Source of the DNA: an uncultured Clostridia bacterium
GTDB taxonomy: Bacteria; Bacillota; Clostridia; Oscillospirales; Ruminococcaceae
Direction: 5' to 3'
Assembly (NCBI GenBank): GCA_947625915.1
Contig: CANQPX010000015.1
Coordinates: 1-45,718 of the forward strand
DNA length: 45,718 nt
Shown: positions 1-8,540 of the stretch, piece by piece
Numbering within the stretch: position 1 is the stretch's first letter
Layout of the letters: each line of letters begins with the position of its first letter
Translations under genes and position numbers: made by a program
Notes under the pieces: generated by a model
The model's input: the letters and a program-made list of their open reading frames with translations, nothing else
Told to the model about the DNA's origin: nothing
The model's database searches: none

Positions 1-1
1 A

Positions 2-56
2 GGGGAAGGGAGAACCCGGCGAGCGCCTAAAGGCGCGTTCGGGTTCTTCCTTCCCT
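2..56. repeat. Long palindrome at the window edge
   Basis: A nearly complete inverted repeat: the arm with AGAACCCG and GCGCC pairs across a TAAA loop with GGCGC and CGGGTTCT, and the flanking purine-rich AGGGAAGG pairs with CCTTCCCT. It could be the terminator of a gene beyond the left edge, or part of a repeat. There is no clear T-run. Bases 57-218 hold no gene or motif that I can recognise. Confidence 0.5.
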
Positions 57-218
57 GAAGTGTCATCCCCCCGAACGTTTTGGTAAAAAAGGTTATAAGA
101 TGAACGAAAAGATAAGAAAAGCAAAATAAAGAACCCCCACCGGTGAAAAGAATATCAAAACTTTAGGCGCAGGCTCAAAACATCAGAAAAACAAAACTAC
201 GCCCGTATGCGTGAAGGC

Positions 219-1535
219 TCAGCCTTCCTCCGCTTTGAACATCTCGGCAATAAGGTTATTGGAAAATTCATCAATAAAACTGTCTCCGAGAGAAATATCG
301 ACCTGCTCGCCTGTCTCCATGTTCTTTAGTTTTGCCTTTCCCGCTTCAAGTTCGTTGTCACCGAGAACTATGGTAAATGTCGCACCTATCTTGTTGGCAT
401 ACTTCATCTGCGGTTTTATGCCGCGCCCCATGGTGTCGGCTTCAACATAAAATCCTTCCGCACGAAGAATATTTGTAAGAACAGCTGCTTTCCGCTGCGC
501 CGCTTCACCCATTGATGCGATGTACAGATCGCATTTCCTTGCGGGAACAAATTCTACGCCCGCATTTTCCATTGTCATTATGATCCTTTCCAGACCCATG
601 GCAAATCCCAGCGCGGGAAGAGGATCCCCACCAAGCTGTTCGATAAGTCCGTCATAACGCCCGCCGCCGCAGACAGTTCCCTGTGCGCCGATGTCGTTGG
701 TTATAAACTCAAATACAGTCTTTGTATAGTAATCAAGCCCGCGGACTATCTTCGGGTCAACACTGAATTTGATGCCCATATCATCAAGCAGAGTTTTCAG
801 CTTTTCAAAGTGTGCGGAACATTCCTCGCAGAGAAAATCAAGGATAACGGGTGCGCCCTTTGCTATGCCCTGGCAGATAGGACTTTTGCAGTCAAGTATA
901 CGCATGGGATTTCTCTCTAAACGTTCAAGACAGGTGGGGCAAAGCTCGTCCTTACGCTCGGAAAAATATTCTTTCAGTGCCTTGTGATATTCCGCACGGC
1001 ATTTCGGACAGCCTATGGAATTTATGAAAAGTTCCACATTTTCAAGTCCAAGTCTGTCAAGCAGCGATTTTGCAAGGGAAATGACTTCCGCGTCTGCGGA
1101 CGCATCGGCACTTCCGTACATTTCCGCGCCGAACTGGTGGAATTCACGCAGTCTTCCCGCCTGCGGCTTTTCGTGGCGGAAACATGAGATCATATAGTAA
1201 ACTTTCTGCGGCAAAGCTTCTTTCAGAAGTCCGTTTTCAATTGCCGCTCTTGCCGCACCTGCCGTTCCTTCCGGACGAAGCGTAAAGTCGTCGGGATCTT
1301 TTCCGTTGGCGGGACTTTTTGCGGCAACGCTGTACATTTCTTTCTGAACGACGTCCGTTGTGTCGCCTACGCTTCTTTTAAAAAGCGCGGTGTTTTCAAA
1401 TGTCGGGAAACGCATTTCTTTAAATCCGAAACACTCGGCAGTTTCCGCAGCACAGCGTTCCACCGTCTGCCACTTGTATACTTCCGAGGGAAGAACGTCC
1501 TGAGTTCCCTTTGGTCTGTTTGTGATGACTGACAT
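219..1535 (-). CDS. hisS: Histidine-tRNA ligase
   Basis: Class II aminoacyl-tRNA synthetase that charges tRNA-His in the cytoplasm. The 438-residue product starts MSVITNRPKGTQDVLPSE, the usual HisRS N-terminus, and contains motif 2 (FRHEKPQAGRLREFHQFGAE), the histidine motif RGLDYYTKTVFEF, and the C-terminal anticodon-binding domain (VEADTMGRGIKPQMKYANK). The reading frame is open 28 codons further upstream, but that part lies in the T-box terminator. ATG at 1535 is chosen because AAGGAG sits about 8 bases before it. The gene is transcribed alone behind the T-box leader at 1560-1830, so expression should rise when tRNA-His is uncharged. Confidence 0.97.
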   Translation of the reverse strand: MSVITNRPKGTQDVLPSEVYKWQTVERCAAETAECFGFKEMRFPTFENTALFKRSVGDTTDVVQKEMYSVAAKSPANGKDPDDFTLRPEGTAGAARAAIENGLLKEALPQKVYYMISCFRHEKPQAGRLREFHQFGAEMYGSADASADAEVISLAKSLLDRLGLENVELFINSIGCPKCRAEYHKALKEYFSERKDELCPTCLERLERNPMRILDCKSPICQGIAKGAPVILDFLCEECSAHFEKLKTLLDDMGIKFSVDPKIVRGLDYYTKTVFEFITNDIGAQGTVCGGGRYDGLIEQLGGDPLPALGFAMGLERIIMTMENAGVEFVPARKCDLYIASMGEAAQRKAAVLTNILRAEGFYVEADTMGRGIKPQMKYANKIGATFTIVLGDNELEAGKAKLKNMETGEQVDISLGDSFIDEFSNNLIAEMFKAEEG

Positions 1536-1555
1536 AATAAATTCTCCTTTGTTTA

Positions 1556-1584
1556 AATAAAAAGCCGCCCCGTAAAGGGACGGC
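1556..1584 (-). terminator. T-box regulated intrinsic terminator
   Basis: On the minus strand GCCGTCCC, a short loop, GGGGCGGC and a T-rich tail form a classic intrinsic terminator between the T-box motif and the hisS ribosome-binding site. Pairing of the T-box motif with upstream leader sequence would prevent it. Confidence 0.9.
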
Positions 1585-1830
1585 AGAAAAACCGTGGTAC
1601 CACCCGATTTCATCTGCAAAACGAAAGAATTGCAGACCTCATTGTTCCTTAACGCGGGGAAACGTCCATGCTTTTCGCGCGGAACTGCACGATTTACACA
1701 TGGAAGCTTACGGGTGTCTTTCGCGGGATATCCGAACAGGCACTTTCAGCAAAATATGCCCTCTCTTTGGAACGTAATATCCGTTACTCTCCCGATCATT
1801 GCTTTTAACAGTTCATAAAATAATGATAAC
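1560..1830 (-). promoter_or_regulatory. T-box leader of hisS
   Basis: Read on the minus strand, the leader has a purine-rich Stem I start (GAGAGTAACGG near 1798-1782), a distal Stem I arm containing GCTGAAAGTGCC, and the T-box antiterminator motif GGGTGGTACCACGG at 1605-1591. A terminator hairpin follows. T-boxes sense uncharged tRNA by pairing its anticodon with a specifier codon and its CCA end with the T-box bulge. The best specifier candidate is CAC (His) at 1716-1714, in the context AAAGACACCCG. The motif itself is certain. The specifier and the 5' boundary are inferred. Confidence 0.93.
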
Positions 1831-1890
1831 TTATATTTTTCATTTTGTCAAGGGTTTTTTGCAAATATTTCTTTGCAGACCTGTAAAGCT

Positions 1891-4821
1891 TTAACTTTCC
1901 TTTTTGTTCAGAAGCTTGTCCGCAAGTTCTCTTACGGCGTTCATGTCTATAGGCTTTGCAAGGTGACCGTTCATTCCCGAATTTATAGCGTTGCGCACAT
2001 CTTCCGCAAAGGTGTTTGCGGTCATTGCAGCAATGGGTATAGTTTTTGCTTCGGGGTGAGCGGAAGCTCGTATTAGTTTTGTGGCTTCATATCCGTTCAT
2101 GACGGGCATTTGTACGTCCATGAATATCATATCAAATTTTCCCGGTCCTGAAGCTGTGAATTTTTCAACGGCTTCTTTGCCGTTTACCGCGATCTCGCAG
2201 TCGGCGCCTTCCATATGCAGCATTTCGGTAAGGATCTCGGCGTTCAGCTCGTTGTCCTCGGCAACAAGGAAGAATTTATCTTTCATCACGCTGCTCTGAA
2301 CGGTATTTTCTTCATGTACGGCAGGTACATCTGCGTTGAACATCGGTTTTATGGTCTGCCAGAAAGTAGACACGAAGAACGGTTTTGACATGAATGCGTT
2401 TATGCCTGCTTCTCTTGCTTCGCTTTCGATGTCGTTCCAGTCATAAGATGTGAGCACAAGTATAGGGATATCCTGACCTATTTTGCCGCGTATCATTTTT
2501 GCCGCATCAACTCCGCTCACGCCGGGCATTTTCCAGTCAAGGAGGATAACGTCGTAGTCCTCGCCCTGTTCATGTGCGCGGACAGCTTCCGCGGCAGCTG
2601 CGGAACCGTCGGTGACATAAGCGACTTCAACTCCCGTATCGCGCATGAGTTCGCGTATGTCGAGACAGATCTCTTCTTCATCGTCCGCAACGAGCATACG
2701 CAGTATTTTCTGCTTGAACCATGAATCGGATTCTTCCTTTTCGGGCAGCGCGAATGAAAGTTCCGCAGTGAATGTGCTTCCCTCATCGGGCGCGCTTTCA
2801 ACGCTTATTATGCCGCCCATAAGGTCAACAAGATTTTTTGTGATCGCCATGCCGAGACCTGTGCCTTGGATATTGTTTATAACGGAATTGATCTCACGGC
2901 TGAACGGTGAAAAAATATGCTCTTGGAATTCCTTGCTCATGCCGATGCCGTTGTCCTTGACGATAAAGCGCAGCTTGGCATATTGTTTTGAAGAGGGGAG
3001 TTCGCTTACGGTAAATTCTATCTTTCCGCCGTGCGGGGTATATTTTACCGCGTTGGAAAGAAGGTTTATAAGTATCTGATTGAGACGCAGCTTATCTCCC
3101 ATCAGCTGTTCGGGCGGCGCGCCCTGAACGTAGATCTTGAACTCCTGTTCTTTGGCTTTTGCCTGAGGAGTGATTATGATGTTGAGTTCCTCTATAAGTT
3201 CGGGAAGGCTGAAACGCTCGGCGTTGAGGGAGGTTTTTCCGCTCTCTATCTTGCTCATATCCAGAACATCATTTATAAGACTCAGCAGGTGATGTCCCGA
3301 AGCTGTTATCTTGCGGGTATATTCTCTTACTTTATCGGGCTTGTCCGCGTCTTTTTCCAGAAGAACGGAAAATCCCACTATGGCGTTCATAGGCGTGCGT
3401 ATATCATGAGACATATTTGAAAGGAAATTGCTTTTTGCTTCATTTGCGCTGCGTGCGGCGTTGAGGGCTTCGCGGAGCTGCGTGTTGCGCTGACGATCCT
3501 GTGTCCTGTCGGAAAGTACGATGATATATTTTCCTTTTTCCTGTATATGCATACGGTAAACGGTCATTTTGTACCAGCGGCGTTCTCCCGTGTTCTGGTG
3601 CATATATTCACATTCCCGGTATTTATTGCCGTTGAGCGGTATCTCGTCGAGAACGTTCCTTGGGATAACTACATCGAAATTAACGGCGCATTTTTCCATG
3701 ACGCGTATATTCGATCTTGCTTCCTGAACGGGTATGCCGAGCAGGCGTTCGATATTCGGGCTTATGTAGTCAACGCTGATATTTGTTTCATCGAGCATTA
3801 TAAATATATCGTCAACGCTGTTTGAAAGCACATCGAACATAAGCTCCCTGTATCTGAGTTCCGTTTCGCTCTCGCGGCTTTTTTTAAGACTGTTCTGGAC
3901 AATAAGTATCAGTGCCGCCGCGCCTATAAGAGTAAAGATCGCGATCAATACGTTTATGGTGGTTTTTTGTACGGAAAGGAAACCTGCGCTTAGGACGTTC
4001 TGCGGAACTATGCTAAGGAGTATGTAATCCTGATAGCCGAGGGGCTGATAGAGTATGCAGTTATTTTCGTTTTCTATCTTGCACTGCACAAGTCCCGTGC
4101 TGCCGCTTTGCCAGTCGCTTTGTATCTTTGAAAATTCTTCCTCGGGGATATCGGAGACGGAGCGCAGATGCTCAAGGTAATTTTCAAATGTACTTTTGTC
4201 CGGCTGTGCGGAAAGCAGGATAGTGCCGTCATTATGTACAACGAAGCATTTTGCCTTTCCGGAAAAAGCGTCAACGTTGATAGATCTTGACATATCGGCA
4301 TTTGAATAGCTCACGGCGATCGAATCGTACTCAAAATCCTTATATTTCCCATGTGGAACAGGTCTTGCGAAAACGGTGACTTCCGTTCCGTTGGAAAGGT
4401 GACGTCCTATAATGATAGGTTCTTTGCTTTCCGTCATCAAGGACCATGCATTATGGGTATCGTACTCATATTTTATGCCGGAAGCGGTCATGCCTGTTTT
4501 ATCGTTCGAGAAAAAGTAGAACTCCGTAAAGCCCCAGTTTTCGCGTTCTTTTTCAATAATGGCGGAAATGCTGTCGCTGCCTTCGTTCCCTGCGAGGATA
4601 AAATAGTCTCCCCAGCTTTCAAGCAGACCCCAGTTCCTTTCCGCAAATGCTATGAAAGAACGTTTTACCTGATCGTATATTTCTTCAAGGTGGTTTGTGC
4701 TGTCCTCATATATCTTTTTTGATATAAAATTGAAGTATGTGATACCTATCAAAATTACCGAGACAGCAGCTATGCAGACGATCAACGGCTGTAATATCCC
4801 GCCAAGTTTTCTTTTCATCAT
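1891..4821 (-). CDS. Hybrid sensor histidine kinase with two receiver domains
   Basis: A 976-residue membrane kinase. A transmembrane segment at about 10-32 and another at about 288-308 enclose an extracellular sensor region of roughly 250 residues (Cache-like by layout, not proven). A PAS domain follows (about 325-440), then HisKA with His472 in MSHDIRTPMN, and an HATPase domain with Asn590 (LLSNAVKYTP), DNGIGM at 623-628 and GTGLGM. Two receiver domains end the protein, with phospho-acceptors Asp762 (LLDWKMPG) and Asp902 (MDVQMPVMNG). There is no Hpt domain or output domain, so a separate phosphotransfer partner is expected but is not in the window. AAGGAG lies 5 bases before the ATG. The gene appears to be transcribed alone and the signal is unknown. 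Confidence 0.93.
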   Translation of the reverse strand: MMKRKLGGILQPLIVCIAAVSVILIGITYFNFISKKIYEDSTNHLEEIYDQVKRSFIAFAERNWGLLESWGDYFILAGNEGSDSISAIIEKERENWGFTEFYFFSNDKTGMTASGIKYEYDTHNAWSLMTESKEPIIIGRHLSNGTEVTVFARPVPHGKYKDFEYDSIAVSYSNADMSRSINVDAFSGKAKCFVVHNDGTILLSAQPDKSTFENYLEHLRSVSDIPEEEFSKIQSDWQSGSTGLVQCKIENENNCILYQPLGYQDYILLSIVPQNVLSAGFLSVQKTTINVLIAIFTLIGAAALILIVQNSLKKSRESETELRYRELMFDVLSNSVDDIFIMLDETNISVDYISPNIERLLGIPVQEARSNIRVMEKCAVNFDVVIPRNVLDEIPLNGNKYRECEYMHQNTGERRWYKMTVYRMHIQEKGKYIIVLSDRTQDRQRNTQLREALNAARSANEAKSNFLSNMSHDIRTPMNAIVGFSVLLEKDADKPDKVREYTRKITASGHHLLSLINDVLDMSKIESGKTSLNAERFSLPELIEELNIIITPQAKAKEQEFKIYVQGAPPEQLMGDKLRLNQILINLLSNAVKYTPHGGKIEFTVSELPSSKQYAKLRFIVKDNGIGMSKEFQEHIFSPFSREINSVINNIQGTGLGMAITKNLVDLMGGIISVESAPDEGSTFTAELSFALPEKEESDSWFKQKILRMLVADDEEEICLDIRELMRDTGVEVAYVTDGSAAAAEAVRAHEQGEDYDVILLDWKMPGVSGVDAAKMIRGKIGQDIPILVLTSYDWNDIESEAREAGINAFMSKPFFVSTFWQTIKPMFNADVPAVHEENTVQSSVMKDKFFLVAEDNELNAEILTEMLHMEGADCEIAVNGKEAVEKFTASGPGKFDMIFMDVQMPVMNGYEATKLIRASAHPEAKTIPIAAMTANTFAEDVRNAINSGMNGHLAKPIDMNAVRELADKLLNKKES

Positions 4822-4919
4822 ATTTGCTCCTTAAAATAAATTACACACAAACATTATAGCATAATTTAATACAAAAGTCAATCGGCGGCAGGCAATTTTG
4901 ACGCATTTTGCCGTTCAGA

Positions 4920-5741
4920 CTAACATTTTCTGTAAACGTCTATGCCGAAGGCGATCTCTGTATCAAGTTCGGAAAGTCCGCGTATTTTTTCCTGATCCGC
5001 TCTGCTTGTTTTGTAATAATACGGCGTCATCATGAACAGGTTTATTATATCCTCGCTGCTGTCTATATGGAGCATGGATCTTATTTCTTTTTTTGCGGTC
5101 TTTTCAAAGCCGTCAGAAACAATTTCTTTCGGCTTATTTTCATACACGCTGTCATATATCGATCTTTTCAAGCCTAACAGATGATCTTCCAAGGGATAAA
5201 CTCTGATAAAATATCCGTTTTTCCTTGTTATCCTTTCTATTTCGGAAATATCGCACGGTGCAAATACGGATAAGCAGATATCACATACTTCATTCCCGAT
5301 AGGAACGGCTTTTGCGCTTGCGGCGGCGGACTCGATGCTGCTGTTCCTTTTTGCGAGAGCGGCAGCAGCTGTTTTTGAAATGTCTATCCCAGCCATTTTC
5401 ACATCGGAAACTTTGCTCACGGCAAATTTATATATATTGTCGGTATACCAGCCTTCGCCGCAGCCGATATCGACTATCGTACAGCCGTCATGCAGGATAT
5501 TTTCCGTTACGGATAAAATTTCTTTCAGCAGGATATTATAATATCCTTTTTCAAGGAAATTTTTTCTTGCCTGTATCATAAGTTTATCATCGCCGTGCCT
5601 TTTTTCCTTTGAAGTTCGGGACATCAGCAGGTTCACATATTTTGCTTTTGCTATATCGTAACAATGGTTATTGCGGCAAAAATATGTTTTATCATTTTTT
5701 TCGAGTTTTTCTCCGCATACGGGGCATATAAAAAGAGACAT
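4920..5741 (-). CDS. rlmA: 23S rRNA (guanine-N1)-methyltransferase, RlmA-like
   Basis: SAM-dependent methyltransferase of the RlmA family, which methylates N1 of a guanine in helix 35 of 23S rRNA (G745 or G748, depending on subtype). The 273-residue product begins MSLFICPVCGEKL and has the zinc ligands Cys6, Cys9, Cys22 and His26. The SAM motif I is IVDIGCGEGWYT. Length matches the family (about 270). The frame is open 24 codons upstream, but ATG at 5741 has GGAAGG 9 bases before it and starts exactly at the zinc finger. Some RlmA(II) members (TlrB) give tylosin/mycinamicin resistance; the sequence alone does not tell which guanine is modified. A divergent promoter is shared with the sigma-factor gene. 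Confidence 0.88.
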   Translation of the reverse strand: MSLFICPVCGEKLEKNDKTYFCRNNHCYDIAKAKYVNLLMSRTSKEKRHGDDKLMIQARKNFLEKGYYNILLKEILSVTENILHDGCTIVDIGCGEGWYTDNIYKFAVSKVSDVKMAGIDISKTAAAALAKRNSSIESAAASAKAVPIGNEVCDICLSVFAPCDISEIERITRKNGYFIRVYPLEDHLLGLKRSIYDSVYENKPKEIVSDGFEKTAKKEIRSMLHIDSSEDIINLFMMTPYYYKTSRADQEKIRGLSELDTEIAFGIDVYRKC

Positions 5742-5784
5742 AAGAAAATTCCTTCCGCAAATTATTTTTATCGTTCTATCCATT

Positions 5785-5813
5785 ATTATAACATAACTTA
5801 TCCGCTCATTCAA
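5785..5813 (-). promoter_or_regulatory. Predicted promoter of rlmA
   Basis: Minus-strand -35 TTGAAT (5813-5808), exactly 17 bases, then -10 TATAAT (5790-5785). It fires toward rlmA. Its -35 box is only three bases from the -35 box of the divergent promoter at 5817. Confidence 0.75.
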
Positions 5814-5816
5814 GAC

Positions 5817-5845
5817 TTGATTTAAGTTTATTAAAAGCGTATAAT
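5817..5845 (+). promoter_or_regulatory. Predicted promoter of the sigma/anti-sigma/tspO genes
   Basis: TTGATT (5817-5822), 17 bases, TATAAT (5840-5845): a housekeeping-type promoter about 70 bases before the sigma-factor gene. An ECF-type autoregulatory promoter was not obvious. Confidence 0.72.
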
Positions 5846-5916
5846 TAATTTTAGTGAAAATATTCTGTAACGTTTTTCATTTTAATTCGTCTTAATAAGC
5901 AAAAGGAGGTGTGAAG

Positions 5917-6402
5917 ATGTCCGACCTTGACGAGATATACAGGCTTTATGCAAAGACCGTTTACGGTTTTCTGTTAAGCAGATGCCGTAACGCTGATATT
6001 GCCGAAGAACTGACTTCAGAGACATTTTACCGCGCGGTAAAAAATATCGGCAGCTATAACGGAAAATGCAAAATGTCCGTGTGGCTTTGTGAGATAGCAA
6101 AAAATTTGTATACCGACTATCTGCGGAAAAGCGAGCGGAAAAACATTCCCATAGCGGAACAGGAATTCCCCGACGAGGAAAATATTATCCTGCGCTATGA
6201 GGATAAAGAACAGACCCTGAATATCCACAAGATCCTTCACACTCTCGAAGAACCTTACAAAGAAGTCTTTTCCCTGAGGATATTCAGCGAACTTTCCTAT
6301 AAGGAAATAGGTGATATTTTCGGGAAGTCGGACGGTTGGGCGCGGGTGACTTTTTTCCGTGCGAAGGAAATTATCCTCAAAAAAATAAACGAAAGGAAAT
6401 GA
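5917..6402 (+). CDS. ECF-type RNA polymerase sigma factor
   Basis: A 161-residue sigma-70 family factor with only regions 2 and 4. Region 2 (about 5-70) contains the stretches ADIAEELTSETFYRAV and WLCEIAKNLYTDYLRK. Region 4 (about 100-155) has a helix-turn-helix around ELSYKEIGDIFGKSDGWARV. ATG at 5917 is used because AAGGAGG sits 7 bases before it; an in-frame GTG at 5911 is too close to that site. The gene is followed four bases later by a zinc-finger membrane protein, the usual sigma/anti-sigma arrangement, so this factor is probably held at the membrane until a surface signal releases it. Targets are unknown. Confidence 0.92.
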   Translation: MSDLDEIYRLYAKTVYGFLLSRCRNADIAEELTSETFYRAVKNIGSYNGKCKMSVWLCEIAKNLYTDYLRKSERKNIPIAEQEFPDEENIILRYEDKEQTLNIHKILHTLEEPYKEVFSLRIFSELSYKEIGDIFGKSDGWARVTFFRAKEIILKKINERK

Positions 6403-6406
6403 TATT

Positions 6407-7579
6407 ATGAAATGTGCTGTTGTACAGGACTTGCTGCCGAATTACTGCGACGGGTTATGTTCCGCAGAAACTTCTCTTGAAATAGAAAAACATATTGCCG
6501 ATTGTCCGGTTTGTTCATCAATTTTAAAGGATCACAAAAGCGAAGTGAAGTCCGAAAAAGAAGTAAAAAATTTTCCCGAAAAGCCTTTCAAAAAATTGCA
6601 TAAAAAACTTTCTCATCATAAATTCCTTGTAATTTCGCTTGTTGTGTGTCTTTTTATTTTAGCGTGCTGGAACGGTTTTCTAATTTTCGTAAAAACTTCG
6701 GACAGGTATCCGTTTTTTTCCGCCGAAATAATGCTAAGCTCCGGAAAAGCGGAAAAAGTCGTTGAAAATATCTGCTCGGGAAATATTGATGAGGTAACGG
6801 ACGCACTTTCTTTCAGATATGATGACAGATGGCAGACCGCAAAGGAAAATTTCGATGACATCGGAGAAGGTGCGTCAAAACTTGCGCGCTGCAATGAACT
6901 TCTTAATGAATATTACAGCATGATAAAGGACAAAAAAACGGATATTTCCGCAGGCGAAAGTTATTACAGCGAACCTGTTGACGGCGGCAGGATAATGTGT
7001 TCGGAATTTATCGTCAGCACCGAAGGCTTCCCCGCGGTAAAGTTTACAGTCGGATATGAAAAAGCCGCATACGGAGACGATACTATGTATCTGTCCTGTC
7101 AGACAAAGGATTCAGACGATAAATTCAATATCTTTATCAACAACGAACTTGGGTTTATGCTTGATCCGGAACTTCTGCCCGCAGCTATGGACGATAGAGA
7201 GATCCGTGCGATAAATATTGATAGATCTGCGCAGAACATCGGGTATTATTTCATAGATGTGAATTATTATGACGAACAGGGATATGACGAGGAATATAAT
7301 AACGGTCTTGCGGAACGATTTATGGAACTGAATTCCAAGGGGATACACTGTGATAAATTTTTCAGAAAAGATCTTCGCTACAGCAGGGAAAAGGGTTTTT
7401 ATCTCGTTGATATTTACGCTGTATTCAGCGATCCCGATACAGGCAGGCAGATATTTTATATGCGAACCATGCGTCCGGCAGATGAAAAACAGTTCGTTGT
7501 GCTTGAAGAATTTGAACCTGTGATAATAGACGGCGGTGTAAGTCCCGAAACGCGGGAAATGGTAGAAAATATTTTTTAA
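6407..7579 (+). CDS. Membrane anti-sigma factor with zf-HC2 domain
   Basis: A 390-residue protein starting with a putative zinc-binding anti-sigma domain: Cys14, Cys18 and the signature His29-x3-Cys33-x2-Cys36 (HIADCPVC). One transmembrane segment lies at about 72-95, followed by roughly 290 extracytoplasmic residues of unknown fold. This matches anti-sigma factors that bind an ECF sigma in the cytoplasm and sense conditions outside. It starts four bases after the sigma stop codon with AAAGGA upstream, so the pair is co-transcribed. The large outer domain is not recognised and is presumably the sensor (inference). Confidence 0.85.
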   Translation: MKCAVVQDLLPNYCDGLCSAETSLEIEKHIADCPVCSSILKDHKSEVKSEKEVKNFPEKPFKKLHKKLSHHKFLVISLVVCLFILACWNGFLIFVKTSDRYPFFSAEIMLSSGKAEKVVENICSGNIDEVTDALSFRYDDRWQTAKENFDDIGEGASKLARCNELLNEYYSMIKDKKTDISAGESYYSEPVDGGRIMCSEFIVSTEGFPAVKFTVGYEKAAYGDDTMYLSCQTKDSDDKFNIFINNELGFMLDPELLPAAMDDREIRAINIDRSAQNIGYYFIDVNYYDEQGYDEEYNNGLAERFMELNSKGIHCDKFFRKDLRYSREKGFYLVDIYAVFSDPDTGRQIFYMRTMRPADEKQFVVLEEFEPVIIDGGVSPETREMVENIF

Positions 7580-7592
7580 AAATTCATAAAAA

Positions 7593-7632
7593 ACAGCTCT
7601 TCCGCATAAAAATAAAAAAACGGGAGGGCTGT
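7593..7632 (+). promoter_or_regulatory. Hairpin burying the tspO ribosome-binding site
   Basis: ACAGCTCTTCCG (7593-7604) pairs over all 12 positions, counting U-G wobbles, with CGGGAGGGCTGT (7621-7632) across a 16-base A-rich loop. The stem contains the whole Shine-Dalgarno sequence GGGAGGG (7622-7628), 7 bases before the tspO ATG. No T-run follows, so it is not a normal terminator. Translational control of tspO is inferred. Confidence 0.7.
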
Positions 7633-7635
7633 CTT

Positions 7636-8121
7636 ATGAATAATGAAAAAAAGAAAATAAATATTGTTGAACTTTTTATTTACATAGTTTCCGCGGAACT
7701 TGCGGGAGCGCTTTCCGCATTATTTTCGGGCGGTTTCGGTGATTTTTTTGTAAAATACCGCGAGCCGCCGCTTTTGCCGCCCGCATGGCTTTTCCCCGCT
7801 GTCTGGACGGTGTTGTATGCCGTTATGGGAATTTCCGCATACATGATAAAAAATTCCCGCGCTTATGACGATGATATAAATTCCGCATTAAAAACATATT
7901 GGTCGCAGTTATTTGTAAATTTCTCATGGAGCATAGTATTTTTCGGCTTTGAAAAATTATGGCTCGCAGCGGGGATAATAATTTTCCTGTTTACGCTGAT
8001 AATAAAAATGACAGTTGATTTCCGAAGGATAAGACCGCTTGCGGGGAATTTAAATATCCCATATCTGATATGGGTGATATTCGCGGCATATTTGAATATT
8101 GCGATCGCGGTATTAAATTAA
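7636..8121 (+). CDS. tspO: TspO/MBR family membrane protein
   Basis: A 161-residue TspO (tryptophan-rich sensory/translocator) homologue with five predicted membrane helices. Family signatures are the PPLLPPAWLFPAVWTVLYAVMG loop, the WSQLFVNFSWSIVFFG helix and DFRRIRPLAGNLNIPYLIWV. The family binds tetrapyrroles and is linked to porphyrin handling and stress responses; the exact substrate cannot be read here. It lies 56 bases after the anti-sigma gene on the same strand and is probably in the same transcript, but its translation may be separately gated by the hairpin at 7593-7632. Repeat element E1 begins three bases after the stop codon. Confidence 0.93.
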   Translation: MNNEKKKINIVELFIYIVSAELAGALSALFSGGFGDFFVKYREPPLLPPAWLFPAVWTVLYAVMGISAYMIKNSRAYDDDINSALKTYWSQLFVNFSWSIVFFGFEKLWLAAGIIIFLFTLIIKMTVDFRRIRPLAGNLNIPYLIWVIFAAYLNIAIAVLN

Positions 8122-8123
8122 TT

Positions 8124-8535
8124 CAGACTGTCGAAAATCTAAAAGCAGGCGCGGACAAACTAAAAAACGAAAAACAAAACTTTGCCCGAAAAGCTGGTCG
8201 AGCTGAGTCCAGCTCGCGGGGTCTGAGGGAAAAACGAATGCTTCGCATTCGTCTAAGCCCTGCCGCCGAAACGAACGCAGTTCGTTTTTCGCAGAACGGC
8301 GAAATCTCCTAATGCCTTTAGGCGCCTCTGCAAAGGGGTGAATTGCCGCCCCTTTGGGCGGCAAGAGGGGAACGCTCTGCAAGAGAGAGCGTTCCCCTTG
8401 GCATTAACGTTTTTTGTAATTTATGCCTTGCAAAACAGCCCGGTGAGCTGTTTTGCAATACAGAGCAATTTGTTTTTCTAAAAAAGTACGTTTTCAAACA
8501 ACCATATTTTTTACAAATACTTTTTCGACAGACTG
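8124..8535 (+). mobile_element. Hairpin-mosaic repeat element, copy E1
   Basis: The longest copy (412 bases), filling the whole gap between convergent tspO and the HD-GYP gene. The ends are CAGACTGTCGAAAA and TTTTTCGACAGACTG (inverted repeats). An exact 11-base direct repeat, TTAAATTAATT, flanks it (8113-8123 and 8536-8546) and overlaps the stop codons of both genes. Stem versions: H2 CGAGCTG/CAGCTCG, H3 ACGAATGC/GCATTCGT, H4 carrying an extra nested hairpin (ACGAAC...GTTCGT), H6 GCCGCC/GGCGGC, H7 GGGGAACGCTCT type, H8 TTGCAAAACAGC/GCTGTTTTGCAA. The left end uses the same alternative module (GCGGACAAACTAAAAAACG) as E6 in place of hairpin H1. No coding capacity. Confidence 0.85.
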
Positions 8536-8540
8536 TTAAA

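Noticed and set aside
1-218. Left-edge palindrome as a copy of the mosaic repeat
   Set aside because: It lacks the TTGGCATTAA box, the H8 hairpin and the CAGNCTGTCGAAAA ends, so similarity is limited to being a GC-rich inverted repeat.
5911-5916. GTG start for the ECF sigma factor
   Set aside because: It is one base away from the AAGGAGG. The ATG at 5917 has correct spacing.
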